Shown: piece after piece, positions 28,076-37,246 of the stretch
How positions within the stretch are numbered: the stretch's first letter is position 1
Layout: the number at the start of each line of letters is the position of its first letter
Origin: JAJRVM01 sp963700515
GTDB taxonomy: Bacteria > Planctomycetota > Planctomycetia > Pirellulales > Pirellulaceae
Reading direction: 5' to 3'
Length of the DNA: 64,000 nucleotides
Assembly: GCA_963700515.1 (NCBI GenBank)
Contig: CAVOXY010000014.1
Span: forward strand, 62,001-126,000
Notes under the pieces: model-generated
What the model saw: only the letters and a program-made list of their open reading frames with translations
What the model was told of the DNA's origin: nothing
Databases searched by the model: none
Program-made: the position numbers and the translations under genes

Positions 28076-28873
28076 ATGCCGTCCAATTCGGAACGAATAA
28101 GCCAGATTTCCCAGTATACGGGCCTGATCATCGCCGGGTTCACGCTCTCTGCGCTGTTACTGGGCACCGGAGCGGCATTTCTGGTCGGCTTCTCCAAAAC
28201 GGGCATTCCCGGCGCCGGTATGCCTGCCATTGCGCTGATGGCGGACGTGTTTCACGACGATACAAAATTGTCCGTGGGGGCCATGGTCCCGCTGCTGATC
28301 CTGGGCGACATCTTCGCCGTCATCTATTACCGACGTCACGCACATTGGAATCGCTTATTCGAGCTCTTTCCGTATGTCGTGGCTGGCATGATCCCAGGTC
28401 ACTTCGTGCTTCGCCTGCTCAACAGCGATTGGCTGCGAGTGCTCATCGGAGTGCTTATCCTGGCGCTCTTGGTGCTCCACTTTGCTCGACAGCGATTCGG
28501 CTGGGAAAAGATGCCGGACCAGTGGTGGTTTGTGGCCATGATGGGTTTTCTGGCGGGGTTTGGGACCGTCGTCGGGAACGCTGCCGGGCCGGCCATGGGG
28601 ATTTATTTGCTGAGCAAGAAGTTGGACAAGCACGAGTTCATAGGCACGTCGGCGTGGTTCTTCTTCTTCGTGAATGTGAGCAAAGTCCCCGTTCACCTGA
28701 TGGGCGGAGTTATCACTCCCACAACGCTGCGATTCGACCTGTGCGTCGCCCCCATGCTCGTGATCGGGGCGTTTGTTGGCGTAGCCGTGCATAAGCGTAT
28801 TTCACAATCGGCATTCAACACGCTGGTGCTGCTGCTAGCCGGAGTCTTCGCGTTGCGCCTGGTTTTCTCGTAA
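28076..28873 (+). CDS. TauE/SafE-family sulfite/anion exporter
   Basis: About 265 residues form eight hydrophobic segments with the paired TauE/SafE motifs: AAFLVGFSKTGIPGAGMPAIAL in the first half and GFLAGFGTVVGNAAGPAMGIYLL in the second. TSAWFFFFVNVSKVPVHL is also typical. The family moves sulfite, sulfoacetate or related anions across the inner membrane. The ATG at 28076 is preferred because the preceding residues are Pro-rich; no clear ribosome site marks it, so the start is uncertain by some 20 codons. Confidence 0.85.
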   Translation: MPSNSERISQISQYTGLIIAGFTLSALLLGTGAAFLVGFSKTGIPGAGMPAIALMADVFHDDTKLSVGAMVPLLILGDIFAVIYYRRHAHWNRLFELFPYVVAGMIPGHFVLRLLNSDWLRVLIGVLILALLVLHFARQRFGWEKMPDQWWFVAMMGFLAGFGTVVGNAAGPAMGIYLLSKKLDKHEFIGTSAWFFFFVNVSKVPVHLMGGVITPTTLRFDLCVAPMLVIGAFVGVAVHKRISQSAFNTLVLLLAGVFALRLVFS

Positions 28874-29133
28874 TGCGGGCCTGTCCGCAGTCAAGTTAAC
28901 TCGGGATCCTACTTGCGAGCATCGTCAACATAGCGTCCCGACCCATGCCCCTGCGTGCGCCGTGCGGGCAAATTCCAGATCCCGGGCAGCCCGCTGACAA
29001 GAATCGCGTCTCACTGGCGAATGACGTGCAAACGAGCTTGCATACAACCGGCCGACCGACTATCAAAGAGTCAATCGATCGCCTTGCGAGGGCGATGTGG
29101 CTGTGAAAAAACGCACGGTGGGGACTACTGCTG
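28874..29133. other. Short intergenic region
   Basis: Between the exporter and the zinc-ribbon gene no feature was seen. Confidence 0.5.
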
Positions 29134-30072
29134 ATGAGTATTGAGTTTTCGTGTGCCGGTTGCGGACAGAAATTACGAGTGTCGGACGAGTCGGCCGGCA
29201 AGCGGGCGAAGTGCCCCAAATGCAGTCAGGTCAATGAGATCCCCACCTCAGCCGACGAAGACGATCTCAGACTGTTGCCCGAAGAGCCGCCGTTTCCGGC
29301 CGGGGACTCTCCCTTTCAACCCTCTCCGACGGCAAATCCTTATTCGGCGCCCCAGGCTGGCTATGACGCCGCGTCTGAACCACCGATTGGCGGCAAGGTG
29401 GGCAATGTGCCGGCCGATATTGGAAGCATTCTCAATTACGCCGTGGCCGTGTGGCAGAAGAATCTCGGGCTGCTGATTGGTGCCACCGTAGTTCTCGTAG
29501 GAGTCAGCCTGGCCTTTGCCGCCGTGTCCGAGGTCATCGGTCTCATGAGACTGCGCGAGATCGGGATCTTGCTGTCGATAATGGTGAACTTGGCGGCTCA
29601 ATTGGTGGGGACCTTCCTTGGGATCGGGTACACGCGTTTGTCCTTGAAATTGGCTCGCCACCAGCGGGTCGAATTTGACGAACTGTTTCGCGGGGGACCG
29701 CAGTTTCTCCCGGTGTTGGGAGTGCTCATCCTCTACGGACTTGCCGTCGGCTTCGGGACTCTCCTCTGCATTATCCCGGGCATTATCCTCGGGTTATTAT
29801 GGTGGCCCTGCTACTACCTGGTGCTCGACAGAAAAACGACGGTGATGGAGTCTTTCGAAGTGGCACAGATGGTCATGCGCGGTAACATGGGGACGGTATT
29901 CCTGGTATGGCTGTTGGGTGGCGGCATTGTCATTCTCGGCTTGTTGGCCTGCTGCGTGGGAGTGGTTGCGGCGATTCCGCTGGTGACAATGATGTACGTC
30001 ACTGCTTATCTGATGATGACCGGTCAGTTGCCACTGCAACCGGACTCGAACGCGGCCAAGCCATTCGTCTAA
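29134..30072 (+). CDS. Zinc-ribbon membrane protein
   Basis: The 312-residue protein starts with a zinc ribbon (SCAGCGQKLRV ... KCPKCSQ), then a Pro-rich linker to about residue 90, then five to six membrane helices including IGATVVLVGVSLAF, LCIIPGIILGLLWWPCYYLV and LGLLACCVGVVAAIPLVTMM. The IPGI-W-YYLVLD-ES motif in the middle resembles the glycerophosphoryl-diester phosphodiesterase-type membrane domain and DUF975 proteins. Such zinc-ribbon plus membrane combinations are frequent in planctomycetes. Its function is unknown; the ribbon may bind protein partners or nucleic acid. Confidence 0.75.
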   Translation: MSIEFSCAGCGQKLRVSDESAGKRAKCPKCSQVNEIPTSADEDDLRLLPEEPPFPAGDSPFQPSPTANPYSAPQAGYDAASEPPIGGKVGNVPADIGSILNYAVAVWQKNLGLLIGATVVLVGVSLAFAAVSEVIGLMRLREIGILLSIMVNLAAQLVGTFLGIGYTRLSLKLARHQRVEFDELFRGGPQFLPVLGVLILYGLAVGFGTLLCIIPGIILGLLWWPCYYLVLDRKTTVMESFEVAQMVMRGNMGTVFLVWLLGGGIVILGLLACCVGVVAAIPLVTMMYVTAYLMMTGQLPLQPDSNAAKPFV

Positions 30073-30100
30073 CGAGCGCTGACAGAACCGGTAAACGTTC

Positions 30101-30127
30101 GTAGCTCGGGGCCATGTCCCGAGCTAC
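30101..30127 (+). repeat. GTAGCTCGGG hairpin after the zinc-ribbon gene
   Basis: Perfect 10-bp arms GTAGCTCGGG (30101-30110) and CCCGAGCTAC (30118-30127) flank the loop GCCATGT, 28 bases after the stop. A short T run (ACTTT) follows. It could act as a terminator and also resembles the GTAGCT-type hairpin repeats. Confidence 0.65.
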
Positions 30128-31081
30128 TTTGGCTGCGGTCACCAATACGGATTAGAGATCGCCCGAGACTTGGATCACGGTCTGTTCTTCTTCTGTATTC
30201 CCGAGTCGTTCCCGATAAGTACGTATACCGAGCGCTGTTGAAGCGCCGGCGCGGGACGATGTTGGGTTGCGGGTGACGGCCGCGTTACGACGGGTACTCG
30301 CGATCTTTCACGATTCCCGGCATCGGCACGCAATAGTGGCCTTCGTCGTTGGGCATGACCGGCGCCGGGCCGTCGCTGGCCACACTCGACCGGGTGCTCG
30401 CTGAGCCTTCGCTCCACGGGGTTGGACTGCGTCACGATCAAGGTGACAGGGGGGATGCGACCAGCGCATGGGACTATTCTCCGCCAAATCGGCCGGCAAA
30501 GCAACTCTGGTAGTCCCCGTCTCCGCCGACACCTGGTACGACGAGCGCGGCGTTGGGCGCCGCCCTGGCGTCCATCTGTCTGCTTACTGCCGAGGACGGT
30601 GCCTGGGATGGAGGATTTCCGAGAAAAATTCCCGCGGGACCCAACAGGCGCGCTGCCAGGTGCGAGAGCCGGATAGCCTGTCGCGGAAGCCCGTTACTAA
30701 AGAGTCGGCCCTGCGTTGCTAGAAAGCTGGAACGTGATACCATAACGCTATGCCGAAAACCTGCTGTCCAACGTGTGCGATCGCTAGAACCCGACTCGAA
30801 CTGGCCACGTTTTGACGTAGAATTGAGCTGAGGTCCCGTGTCATGTCGGGCCATGACGTTACCAAATTCCGCCAGGGCTCGATTGTCCGAGCCGTGTCGT
30901 GGCAGCTCGAACCGCCAGCGCTGAGCCGTAGCGGTCAGAGAAGGTAGCTGGAAACGTGGCCCTTGCCGCGGGAGACGTGATTTCGCTTGATCGACCGCCG
31001 ACTCGCGTCTGTTGGTTGGCGCATTGTGTTGGCGACAGATTGCCGCAGCCGCTTCGAACACCACTACGGAGAATACCGTCA
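30128..31081. other. Long intergenic region with one possible gene remnant
   Basis: Apart from the remnant at 30285-30400, no gene or repeat was identified. The region upstream of 31082 should hold the glycogen phosphorylase promoter. Confidence 0.5.
30285..30400 (-). pseudogene. Possible C-terminal remnant of an exported oxidoreductase-type gene
   Basis: On the minus strand the frame VASDGPAPVMPNDEGHYCVP, followed by MPGIVKDREYPS and a TAA stop, resembles the DGxYPxPxPG ending of planctomycete Gfo/Idh/MocA proteins. Nothing upstream extends the similarity. This is weak evidence resting on one motif. Confidence 0.3.
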
Positions 31082-33562
31082 GTGAATGCCCAACTGAAGA
31101 AGATGGTTCCGTCTCGATTTCCCAGCACTGTGGAATCGTTTGAACAGCGAATGGTGGATAATCTTTATCATACGCATGGACAGGCGGTGCAGTCGGCAAG
31201 CATGCACGACGTTTACATGGCGCTGTCGTACACCGTCCGGAATCATCTGATTGAACGCTGGCGCAAGACGACGGAAGCCCAATATGGGGCGAACCCCAAG
31301 TTCGTCTATTACTTGTCGGCCGAGTACCTACCGGGCAAACAGCTGAGCCAGAATCTGTTGTACACCGACACCTGGCACCTGGCGCGGCAAGCGCTGGCCA
31401 AGCACGGATTGGATATCAATGACTTCATTGATCTGGATCTTGAACCAGGACTCGGGAACGGCGGCCTGGGGCGTCTGGCAGCCTGCTTTATTGATTCGCT
31501 GGCCACGCTGGACATCCCGGCGGTCGGGTATGGAATCCGTTACGAGTTTGGCATTTTTCGGCAGACCTTCGAAGATGGCTGGCAGGTTGAGAAGCCGGAT
31601 GAGTGGTTAATGTACGGCAACCCCTGGGAGTTCCCGCAATCCGACGACATGGTGAAGGTGGGATTTTGGGGTCAGACGGAGACCTACACGGACGAACGAG
31701 GGCGTCTGCGGGTGCGGTGGATGCCGGGCCGGGAAGTCATGGGCGAGCCATACACGAATCTGGTGCCCGGTTACGCGACGACGACGGTGAACATCTTGCG
31801 GCTCTGGCATGCCCGAGCCACGGAGGAGTTTGACTTTCGCCTGTTCGATAATGGCGACTTTGCACGCGCGGTGGAAGAGAAAGTCAAATCCGAGACGATC
31901 ACCAAGGTGCTCTACCCTAACGACTCCACGCCGCAGGGAAAACAGTTGCGTCTCAAGCAGCAATATTTCTTCGTGGCCTGTTCGCTGCACGACATCCTCC
32001 GCCGATTCCGCTTGAGGAACGATGACTGGAACCAGCTCCCCGAGAAAGTTGCCATCCAGCTGAATGACACGCACCCGGTGGTGGCCATTCCGGAATTGAT
32101 GCGCTTGCTCATGGACATTGAGGGGCTGGATTGGGACCAGGCGTGGAGCATCACACAAGGTTGTTTTGCCTACACTTGCCACACGCTTCTCCCGGAAGCC
32201 CTGGAGAAATGGCCCGTCGATTTATTCGGCAATCTATTGCCACGTCATCTGGAAATCGTCTATGAGATCAACCGGCGGTTTCTGGAGGAAGTACGGGCCG
32301 AGTTTCCCTCCGACGAGGGGCGCGTGGAGCGCATGTCCATTTTCGAGGAGCGACCGCAACGCCAGATCCGCATGGCTCATCTAGCGACTGTCGGCTGCTT
32401 TGCTGTCAACGGCGTGGCTGAACTTCAATCTCGACTGCTCCGCGAACGCACGCTTCCCGATTTCGCCGATCTCTGGCCTGCCCGCTTCCAGAACAAGACA
32501 AATGGCGTAACACCGCGACGTTTCCTCCGCCTGGCGAACCCGCGTCTATCTGAATTGATTACTTCCAAGATCGGTGATGGCTGGCTCACAGACCTCACGC
32601 AACTCCGCCAGCTGGAAGAGTTTGTTGACGACGTGGATTTCTCTGCAGCCTGGCGCGGCGTCAAGGAACAGAACAAGATTGCCCTGGCTCCACTCGTGCT
32701 CGAAATCACGGGAGAAGATATCCGGGTTGAATCGCTCTTCGACGTCATGGTGAAACGCTTGCATGAGTACAAGCGGCAGTTGCTCAAAGCACTGCATATC
32801 ATCTGGCTCTTCCATCGCGTGAAGACCGATCCCAAAGTGGAGATTCTGCCGCGGACCTTCATCTTCGGAGCCAAGGCGGCTCCGGGCTATTTCCTGGCCA
32901 AGCGAATCATCAAGCTGATTCACGGCCTGGGCGAGGTCATAAACAGTGATCCTGATATCGACGGCCGATTGCGCATCGTCTTCCTCCCCAATTTCAACGT
33001 CTCCCTGGCTGAGAAGATCTATCCGGCGGCAGACGTGTCCGAACAGATCTCCGTGGCGGGCAAAGAAGCATCGGGGACTGGCAATATGAAATTCGCCCTC
33101 AACGGAGCGATCACCGTCGGTACGCTGGACGGAGCAAACATTGAGATCCGCGATTGTGTGGGAGCCGACAATTTCTTCCTGTTCGGCCTGGACGCCGACG
33201 AAGTCATCCAGCTCAAACAAGGGGGCTACAATCCGCTGGAATTCTATCAGCAGGATGTCGAACTGAAGGCGGCCGTCGACGCGATCGCCTTGGGACAGTT
33301 CTCCAACGGCGATCGAGAACTGTTTCGGCCGATCGTCGATGCTCTACTCCAACGAGACGAATACCTGCTGCTCGCCGATTTTCGCAACTATGTCAGTTGT
33401 TGTGAAACCGCGGCCGCCGCCTACCAGGATCCGCAACAATGGACCCGTATGTCCATCTTGAATACGGCGCGATGCGGGTTCTTCTCGTCCGATCGTACGA
33501 TTCGCCAGTACTGCCAAGATATCTGGCAAGTCAAGCCACTGGAATTCGACGGACCCGTGTAG
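31082..33562 (+). CDS. glgP: Glycogen/alpha-glucan phosphorylase
   Basis: The 826-residue enzyme is full length. Motifs are KFVYYLSAEYLPG near the N-terminus, LEPGLGNGGLGRLAACF, the glucan-site region and the pyridoxal-phosphate lysine in KEASGTGNMKFALNG, followed by TVGTLDGANIEI. It releases glucose 1-phosphate from glycogen. GTG 31082 is chosen because GGAGAA lies 8 bases upstream; ATG 31103 is an alternative that removes seven residues. No other glycogen gene is adjacent, so it appears to be a single transcription unit. Confidence 0.95.
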   Translation: MNAQLKKMVPSRFPSTVESFEQRMVDNLYHTHGQAVQSASMHDVYMALSYTVRNHLIERWRKTTEAQYGANPKFVYYLSAEYLPGKQLSQNLLYTDTWHLARQALAKHGLDINDFIDLDLEPGLGNGGLGRLAACFIDSLATLDIPAVGYGIRYEFGIFRQTFEDGWQVEKPDEWLMYGNPWEFPQSDDMVKVGFWGQTETYTDERGRLRVRWMPGREVMGEPYTNLVPGYATTTVNILRLWHARATEEFDFRLFDNGDFARAVEEKVKSETITKVLYPNDSTPQGKQLRLKQQYFFVACSLHDILRRFRLRNDDWNQLPEKVAIQLNDTHPVVAIPELMRLLMDIEGLDWDQAWSITQGCFAYTCHTLLPEALEKWPVDLFGNLLPRHLEIVYEINRRFLEEVRAEFPSDEGRVERMSIFEERPQRQIRMAHLATVGCFAVNGVAELQSRLLRERTLPDFADLWPARFQNKTNGVTPRRFLRLANPRLSELITSKIGDGWLTDLTQLRQLEEFVDDVDFSAAWRGVKEQNKIALAPLVLEITGEDIRVESLFDVMVKRLHEYKRQLLKALHIIWLFHRVKTDPKVEILPRTFIFGAKAAPGYFLAKRIIKLIHGLGEVINSDPDIDGRLRIVFLPNFNVSLAEKIYPAADVSEQISVAGKEASGTGNMKFALNGAITVGTLDGANIEIRDCVGADNFFLFGLDADEVIQLKQGGYNPLEFYQQDVELKAAVDAIALGQFSNGDRELFRPIVDALLQRDEYLLLADFRNYVSCCETAAAAYQDPQQWTRMSILNTARCGFFSSDRTIRQYCQDIWQVKPLEFDGPV

Positions 33563-33654
33563 CGTAGCCAGCGCCCGCACATCGATCGTGACGTGCCAGG
33601 CTCAACCAGCCGGCGGACGGTCCCGTCCACCAGACGAACGGATTGAAGTCCCTG

Positions 33655-35320
33655 CTACCTGGCCGCCTCGGCTCGCTGCTCCGTGGCCCACGCACCGAGT
33701 GCGGCGTCGATCGTCACCGAATCGCTCTCCGGTGCGCCGCGCTTCTTGCGGTCGAGTAGTTCCGTGACCTCCGTGGCGCCTGTCTCGAGCAGTTTCTGCT
33801 TGTCACTCAAACTCGCGACCATCAGCAGGAGGAATTGATGCACTCCGGCTTGGTCCAGGCGTTCGTTGGCCTTCACCAATTCCTCAATGATGCGCACATG
33901 CGCCCAGCGCCGCGCGGGCGTCCTCCTCGACGGAGGTCGGTTCACCCTCCAGATAGCGGTTGGCAAAATCGCTGGGAAACAGCTCTTGATCCGGCTGAAT
34001 GCCCAGATCGATGAGTCGCACAATCCGATCGTGAATGGCTCGCACCGGGTGGTATTCACGGCTGTTGGGTGCCACTTGCGCCGCCAGACACAACCGTTTC
34101 GCCATCCGCTCCCCCACACCGGCCCGTACGTCGAGCTCGTGCGTGGCAAGGCCGGCACAGCCCTCTAACGCATCGAGCAATGCCAGCGCCTTCGGCTTGT
34201 CGCCGGAGGCGATGGTTGTCACGACGCAGTCGATCACATTACCAACCACCCCGTCATCCGGCGCAGTGGGCCACTTGTCGAGCGTTTCCATCAACATATC
34301 CGCAATGTGGACCTTCCCAATACAGCGAAAGCACTCTTTCGTGTCGGGCAGAGTCAATCCGCGAAAGAACTCGCTCTGCACCATCGCCGGAGAAACCTTC
34401 AGCCGCTGCGTCATCGTCTGGTGCTCCTTGCTCTTCTCATCGAGCATTCGCACCAGAAACATCGCCGCGCCGTCACTCATATTCGCTCGGTCGCCAATTT
34501 CCTTCCGGATCGCCCCCCGCGACAACTCCTCACCCTGCAGATGCTGTGCCAAGGCTTCCAGAGACTCGACGTATTGATGTGTGAACGCGATTTGCCTCTG
34601 GTTGTCATGCAAGAGTCCCTGCGCCAGGGTTTCCGCCATCAGGAATCCGGGGCTGTGCCGATGATCGAACGGCAACGACATATCACTCAAGCGCGACAAC
34701 ATCTTGTCAAAATGCTCTGCTTTGTCGCGCAAGCCGATCAAGGGGGCGACAACACGGCCAGCCTGCGCCGGACCCCGCACATCCATCAAGTCAAACAACA
34801 CCCGTCTGCGCAGCGCTTCGATATCCGTACCCCAGAAGGCAAACAACTTCTTGGTGTTCTCCATCTCCGACGCTTCGGCGACCTGCAGTAGGGCGCGATC
34901 ACGCAGGATGAGGCGAGCCTCAGAACCATATTTCCTGTCGATCGCGGCAACCAGAGGAGGTGCAATATCGTCAAAGGAAAAACTGTTTCGCAGGATTCCC
35001 GCCACACGAAACCGTGCTTCGCGTGAATCAGTCCCCAGCGCGCCAACCAGCAGCGGCACACACGGCGAACCTTTCGCCAACAGTTGTCGCGTGGCTTCGT
35101 TCCGCTCACTGAATTGCGCCGCATCCAGCCGCAGTACCAACGCGTTCACTTCGTCCGCCAATACGTCTTCTTCGTGCGCGGCCATCAGATCGCTGACGGT
35201 CGCTGGCTGATCATTTTTCCCCGGCAGACCCTCTTGGTCGGCACGAGCGCCGGCTGCGGGCAGGCCCAACCAGCAGACCAGTAGGGAGGCGGTCACCCGC
35301 CAAAACAACTCCCTCACCAT
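33655..35320 (-). CDS. Exported HEAT-like protein of unknown function (frameshifted near its end)
   Basis: ATG 35320 gives a signal peptide (ELFWRVTASLLVCWLGLPAAGARA). A first helical stretch (LLAKGSPCVPLLVGALGTDSREARFRVAGILR) looks like HEAT repeats; the remainder is helical without a recognised domain. The main frame stops at 33884, but a shift there restores RRWAHVRIIEELVKANERLDQAG and an ending near AWATEQRAEAAR at 33655. No ribosome site is clear for 35320; an upstream ATG at 35356 is possible. A role in protein-protein contact in the periplasm is a guess. Confidence 0.6.
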
Positions 35321-35431
35321 CACGGTGCGTTGCAGCACGCGTGCCAACTCACACATCCTCGTACTCCCGCGGCTGAAAGCGGCCCACGCTTCCCATCACA
35401 CTCGTACCCGTCGCCTCGTGCCCAGTACCCG

Positions 35432-35512
35432 AACATGCTTGGTGGCCGCAGCCGCAGTGGCCGCGACGTCTCGTCGCAGCGCGGCGGCAGGATGCCGCAG
35501 CCACGAATATGC
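35432..35512 (-). repeat. Dispersed element C, copy 2
   Basis: Read on the minus strand, GGCATATTCGTGGCTGCGGC, then CGCGCTGCG and GGCCACTGCGGCTGCGGCCA, match element C at 13885-13966 in order. Both copies lie outside genes. Confidence 0.55.
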
Positions 35513-35532
35513 CGTTCTTACCAAGTTAGACT

Positions 35533-36468
35533 TTATTGATCGTCCGACGGTCCGAAGAAAGGAAAGAGCTTCTTGATTTCGTCCTGGCTCGGGCGGCGTC
35601 CATACTCGCAAATCTCGAACGCCTCGGCATACTTGACTTGCCCCCCTCTCTCTTCGCCGTACCATTTTGTCAACGCGTCACGATATTGGTTCGCCTCGTT
35701 CGCCTGTCGCTGACTCCAGCGGTCGCGCACCCATGCGAGCCGCTTCTCGGGCTCGGACGCAGTTGGCACATCCCGCATGCTCTCCACACTGCCGTTCGCC
35801 CCTCCTTCGAATACCTGCGACTCCAGCTTGCTGACAGCCAGCAGCTTCTGTTCAAAAACATCATCGATGGCCACCGCAATGTCCGCTCGAAATGGATACG
35901 GCTTCTGGAAGCGATCGCTCGAATAGAGGAAAACCGGATTCGACTTCAAAGGTGGTGTGTCGGGGCAGAAGAAAGGTACCGTCACCATGTATGCCGCATC
36001 CTGCACGAGCACCCCTACGTAGCGGTGGTCGGGGTGATAGTCCCACGGCCGATGCGAGATCACGATGTCGGCCTTCCATTGGCGAATCAACCGCACTATT
36101 TCCTTGCGATACTCGAGCGTCGGCAGCAACTCGCCATCGTGGATGTCCAATACCTGGGCAGTCGTCCCGAGCACTTGGGACGCGTCCTCCACTTCCCGTG
36201 TACGCCGCTGAGCCAGCGCCCTCCCGCCATTTGCCAGTGGCCAATGTCCCCGTTGGTGACTGACACGAGCTTCACATGGTGTCCCAGCCGAGCCCACTTC
36301 GCTGCCGTTCCCCCGTCCCGGAACTCCACGTCGTCAGGATGTGCGCCGAAACAGATGATCCGCAGCTTGCCATCCTCGGCACCCTCGGCACTCCGTGGCC
36401 GTCCGAACAAGCGAAAGGCTAATCAGCAACATCGACAGACAACCGACGGCACAATGCACCAGCTTCAT
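35533..36468 (-). CDS. Exported PIG-L/LmbE-type N-acetylglucosamine deacetylase (frameshifted)
   Basis: GGGAGGT precedes ATG 36468, which opens a signal peptide (VHCAVGCLSMLLISLSL). After a break near 36415 the frame reads GKLRIICFGAHPDDVEF, whose HPDD supplies zinc ligands and the catalytic Asp of the PIG-L family. A second break near 36225 is followed by RRTREVEDASQVLG and ISHRPWDYHPDHRYVG, with the third zinc-binding His in HPDH. The restored protein is about 310 residues. Planctomycete secreted PIG-L proteins probably deacetylate amino sugars of polysaccharides. Confidence 0.82.
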
Positions 36469-37246
36469 CGTTCGACCTCCCAGGTTCGCGAACCATCCCA
36501 CGAGGGCCACTTGGTAGCCCCCTTTTCTCTTGCTGTTTCAGGCCCCCAGCCGCAATCGGCCAATCATACTCATACTCTTACTCTTACTCCCTGCCGCGGC
36601 ACCCGCCGAGAACTCCACTCGACGCAGCATGAACCGCATCTTTGCCAGCAGTATCGAGTCAATTTGGCCGCCGCCTCGCAGAAGGATGAAGAGTAAGAGT
36701 ATGAGTAAGAGTAAGAGTAAGAGTAAGAACGACCGTGACCGCTCACCCTTTTCTTTCACACAGTCTCTTCTCCACGCCGTTCCGGTGTCGCCCCGTTCCA
36801 GTGCTCTTCGTGATGCCTCTCCAGCCCCGGCAGTCCGCGCCGGTGCACGCCCCTCGCTCGGGAGGGCGTTGTGACCTCCATTTTGGCACGCAGCACGGCC
36901 GTTGTCCCAGCCCCCCTGTCGTCTTTTCTCAGCCAAATGCCGCCGAATCGGTACGTCGCCAGATTACTCGGCAGATTTTTGTGTCCACGGAGCACCGGAT
37001 ATTCGCGTCCCCCTTCCGGTTCTGTATCGGCGAGTCCAATTGCCTTATCTCGCCAGGCAAAGTCCCGTCCGTGAGTCGAGCCAAACACCTCGCGCCCGCC
37101 GATGGGATCGCACACAGGGGACACGGTCCTATCATCGCGGGTCGTAGTAAAAGACGCCGAATTGCGCCACAATGTGACTGTTACCCGCGTTCTCCCGCCA
37201 CTCCTCCATCCACGACGACGTACGGTACGATTTACAGGAATCCACG
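36469..37246. other. Intergenic region with inverted hexamer arrays
   Basis: No gene was found; long open frames on both strands lack motifs. The region holds the inverted hexamer arrays listed next. Confidence 0.5.
36564..36727. repeat. Inverted pair of GAGTAA hexamer arrays
   Basis: CATACTCATACTCTTACTCT at 36564 onward (to 36590) and GAGTAAGAGTATGAGTAAGA at 36691 onward (to 36727) are hexamer arrays in opposite orientation about 100 bases apart. They can pair over roughly 20 bases. Confidence 0.8.

Noticed and set aside
30101..30127. Firm call as a rho-independent terminator
   Set aside because: The stem is strong, but only three T residues follow, and the sequence fits the GTAGCT-type dispersed repeats, so it was listed as a repeat with possible terminator action.
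36756..37172. Minus-strand open frame between the PIG-L and hydrolase genes
   Set aside because: It has no recognisable motif, and its composition is like other shadow frames.
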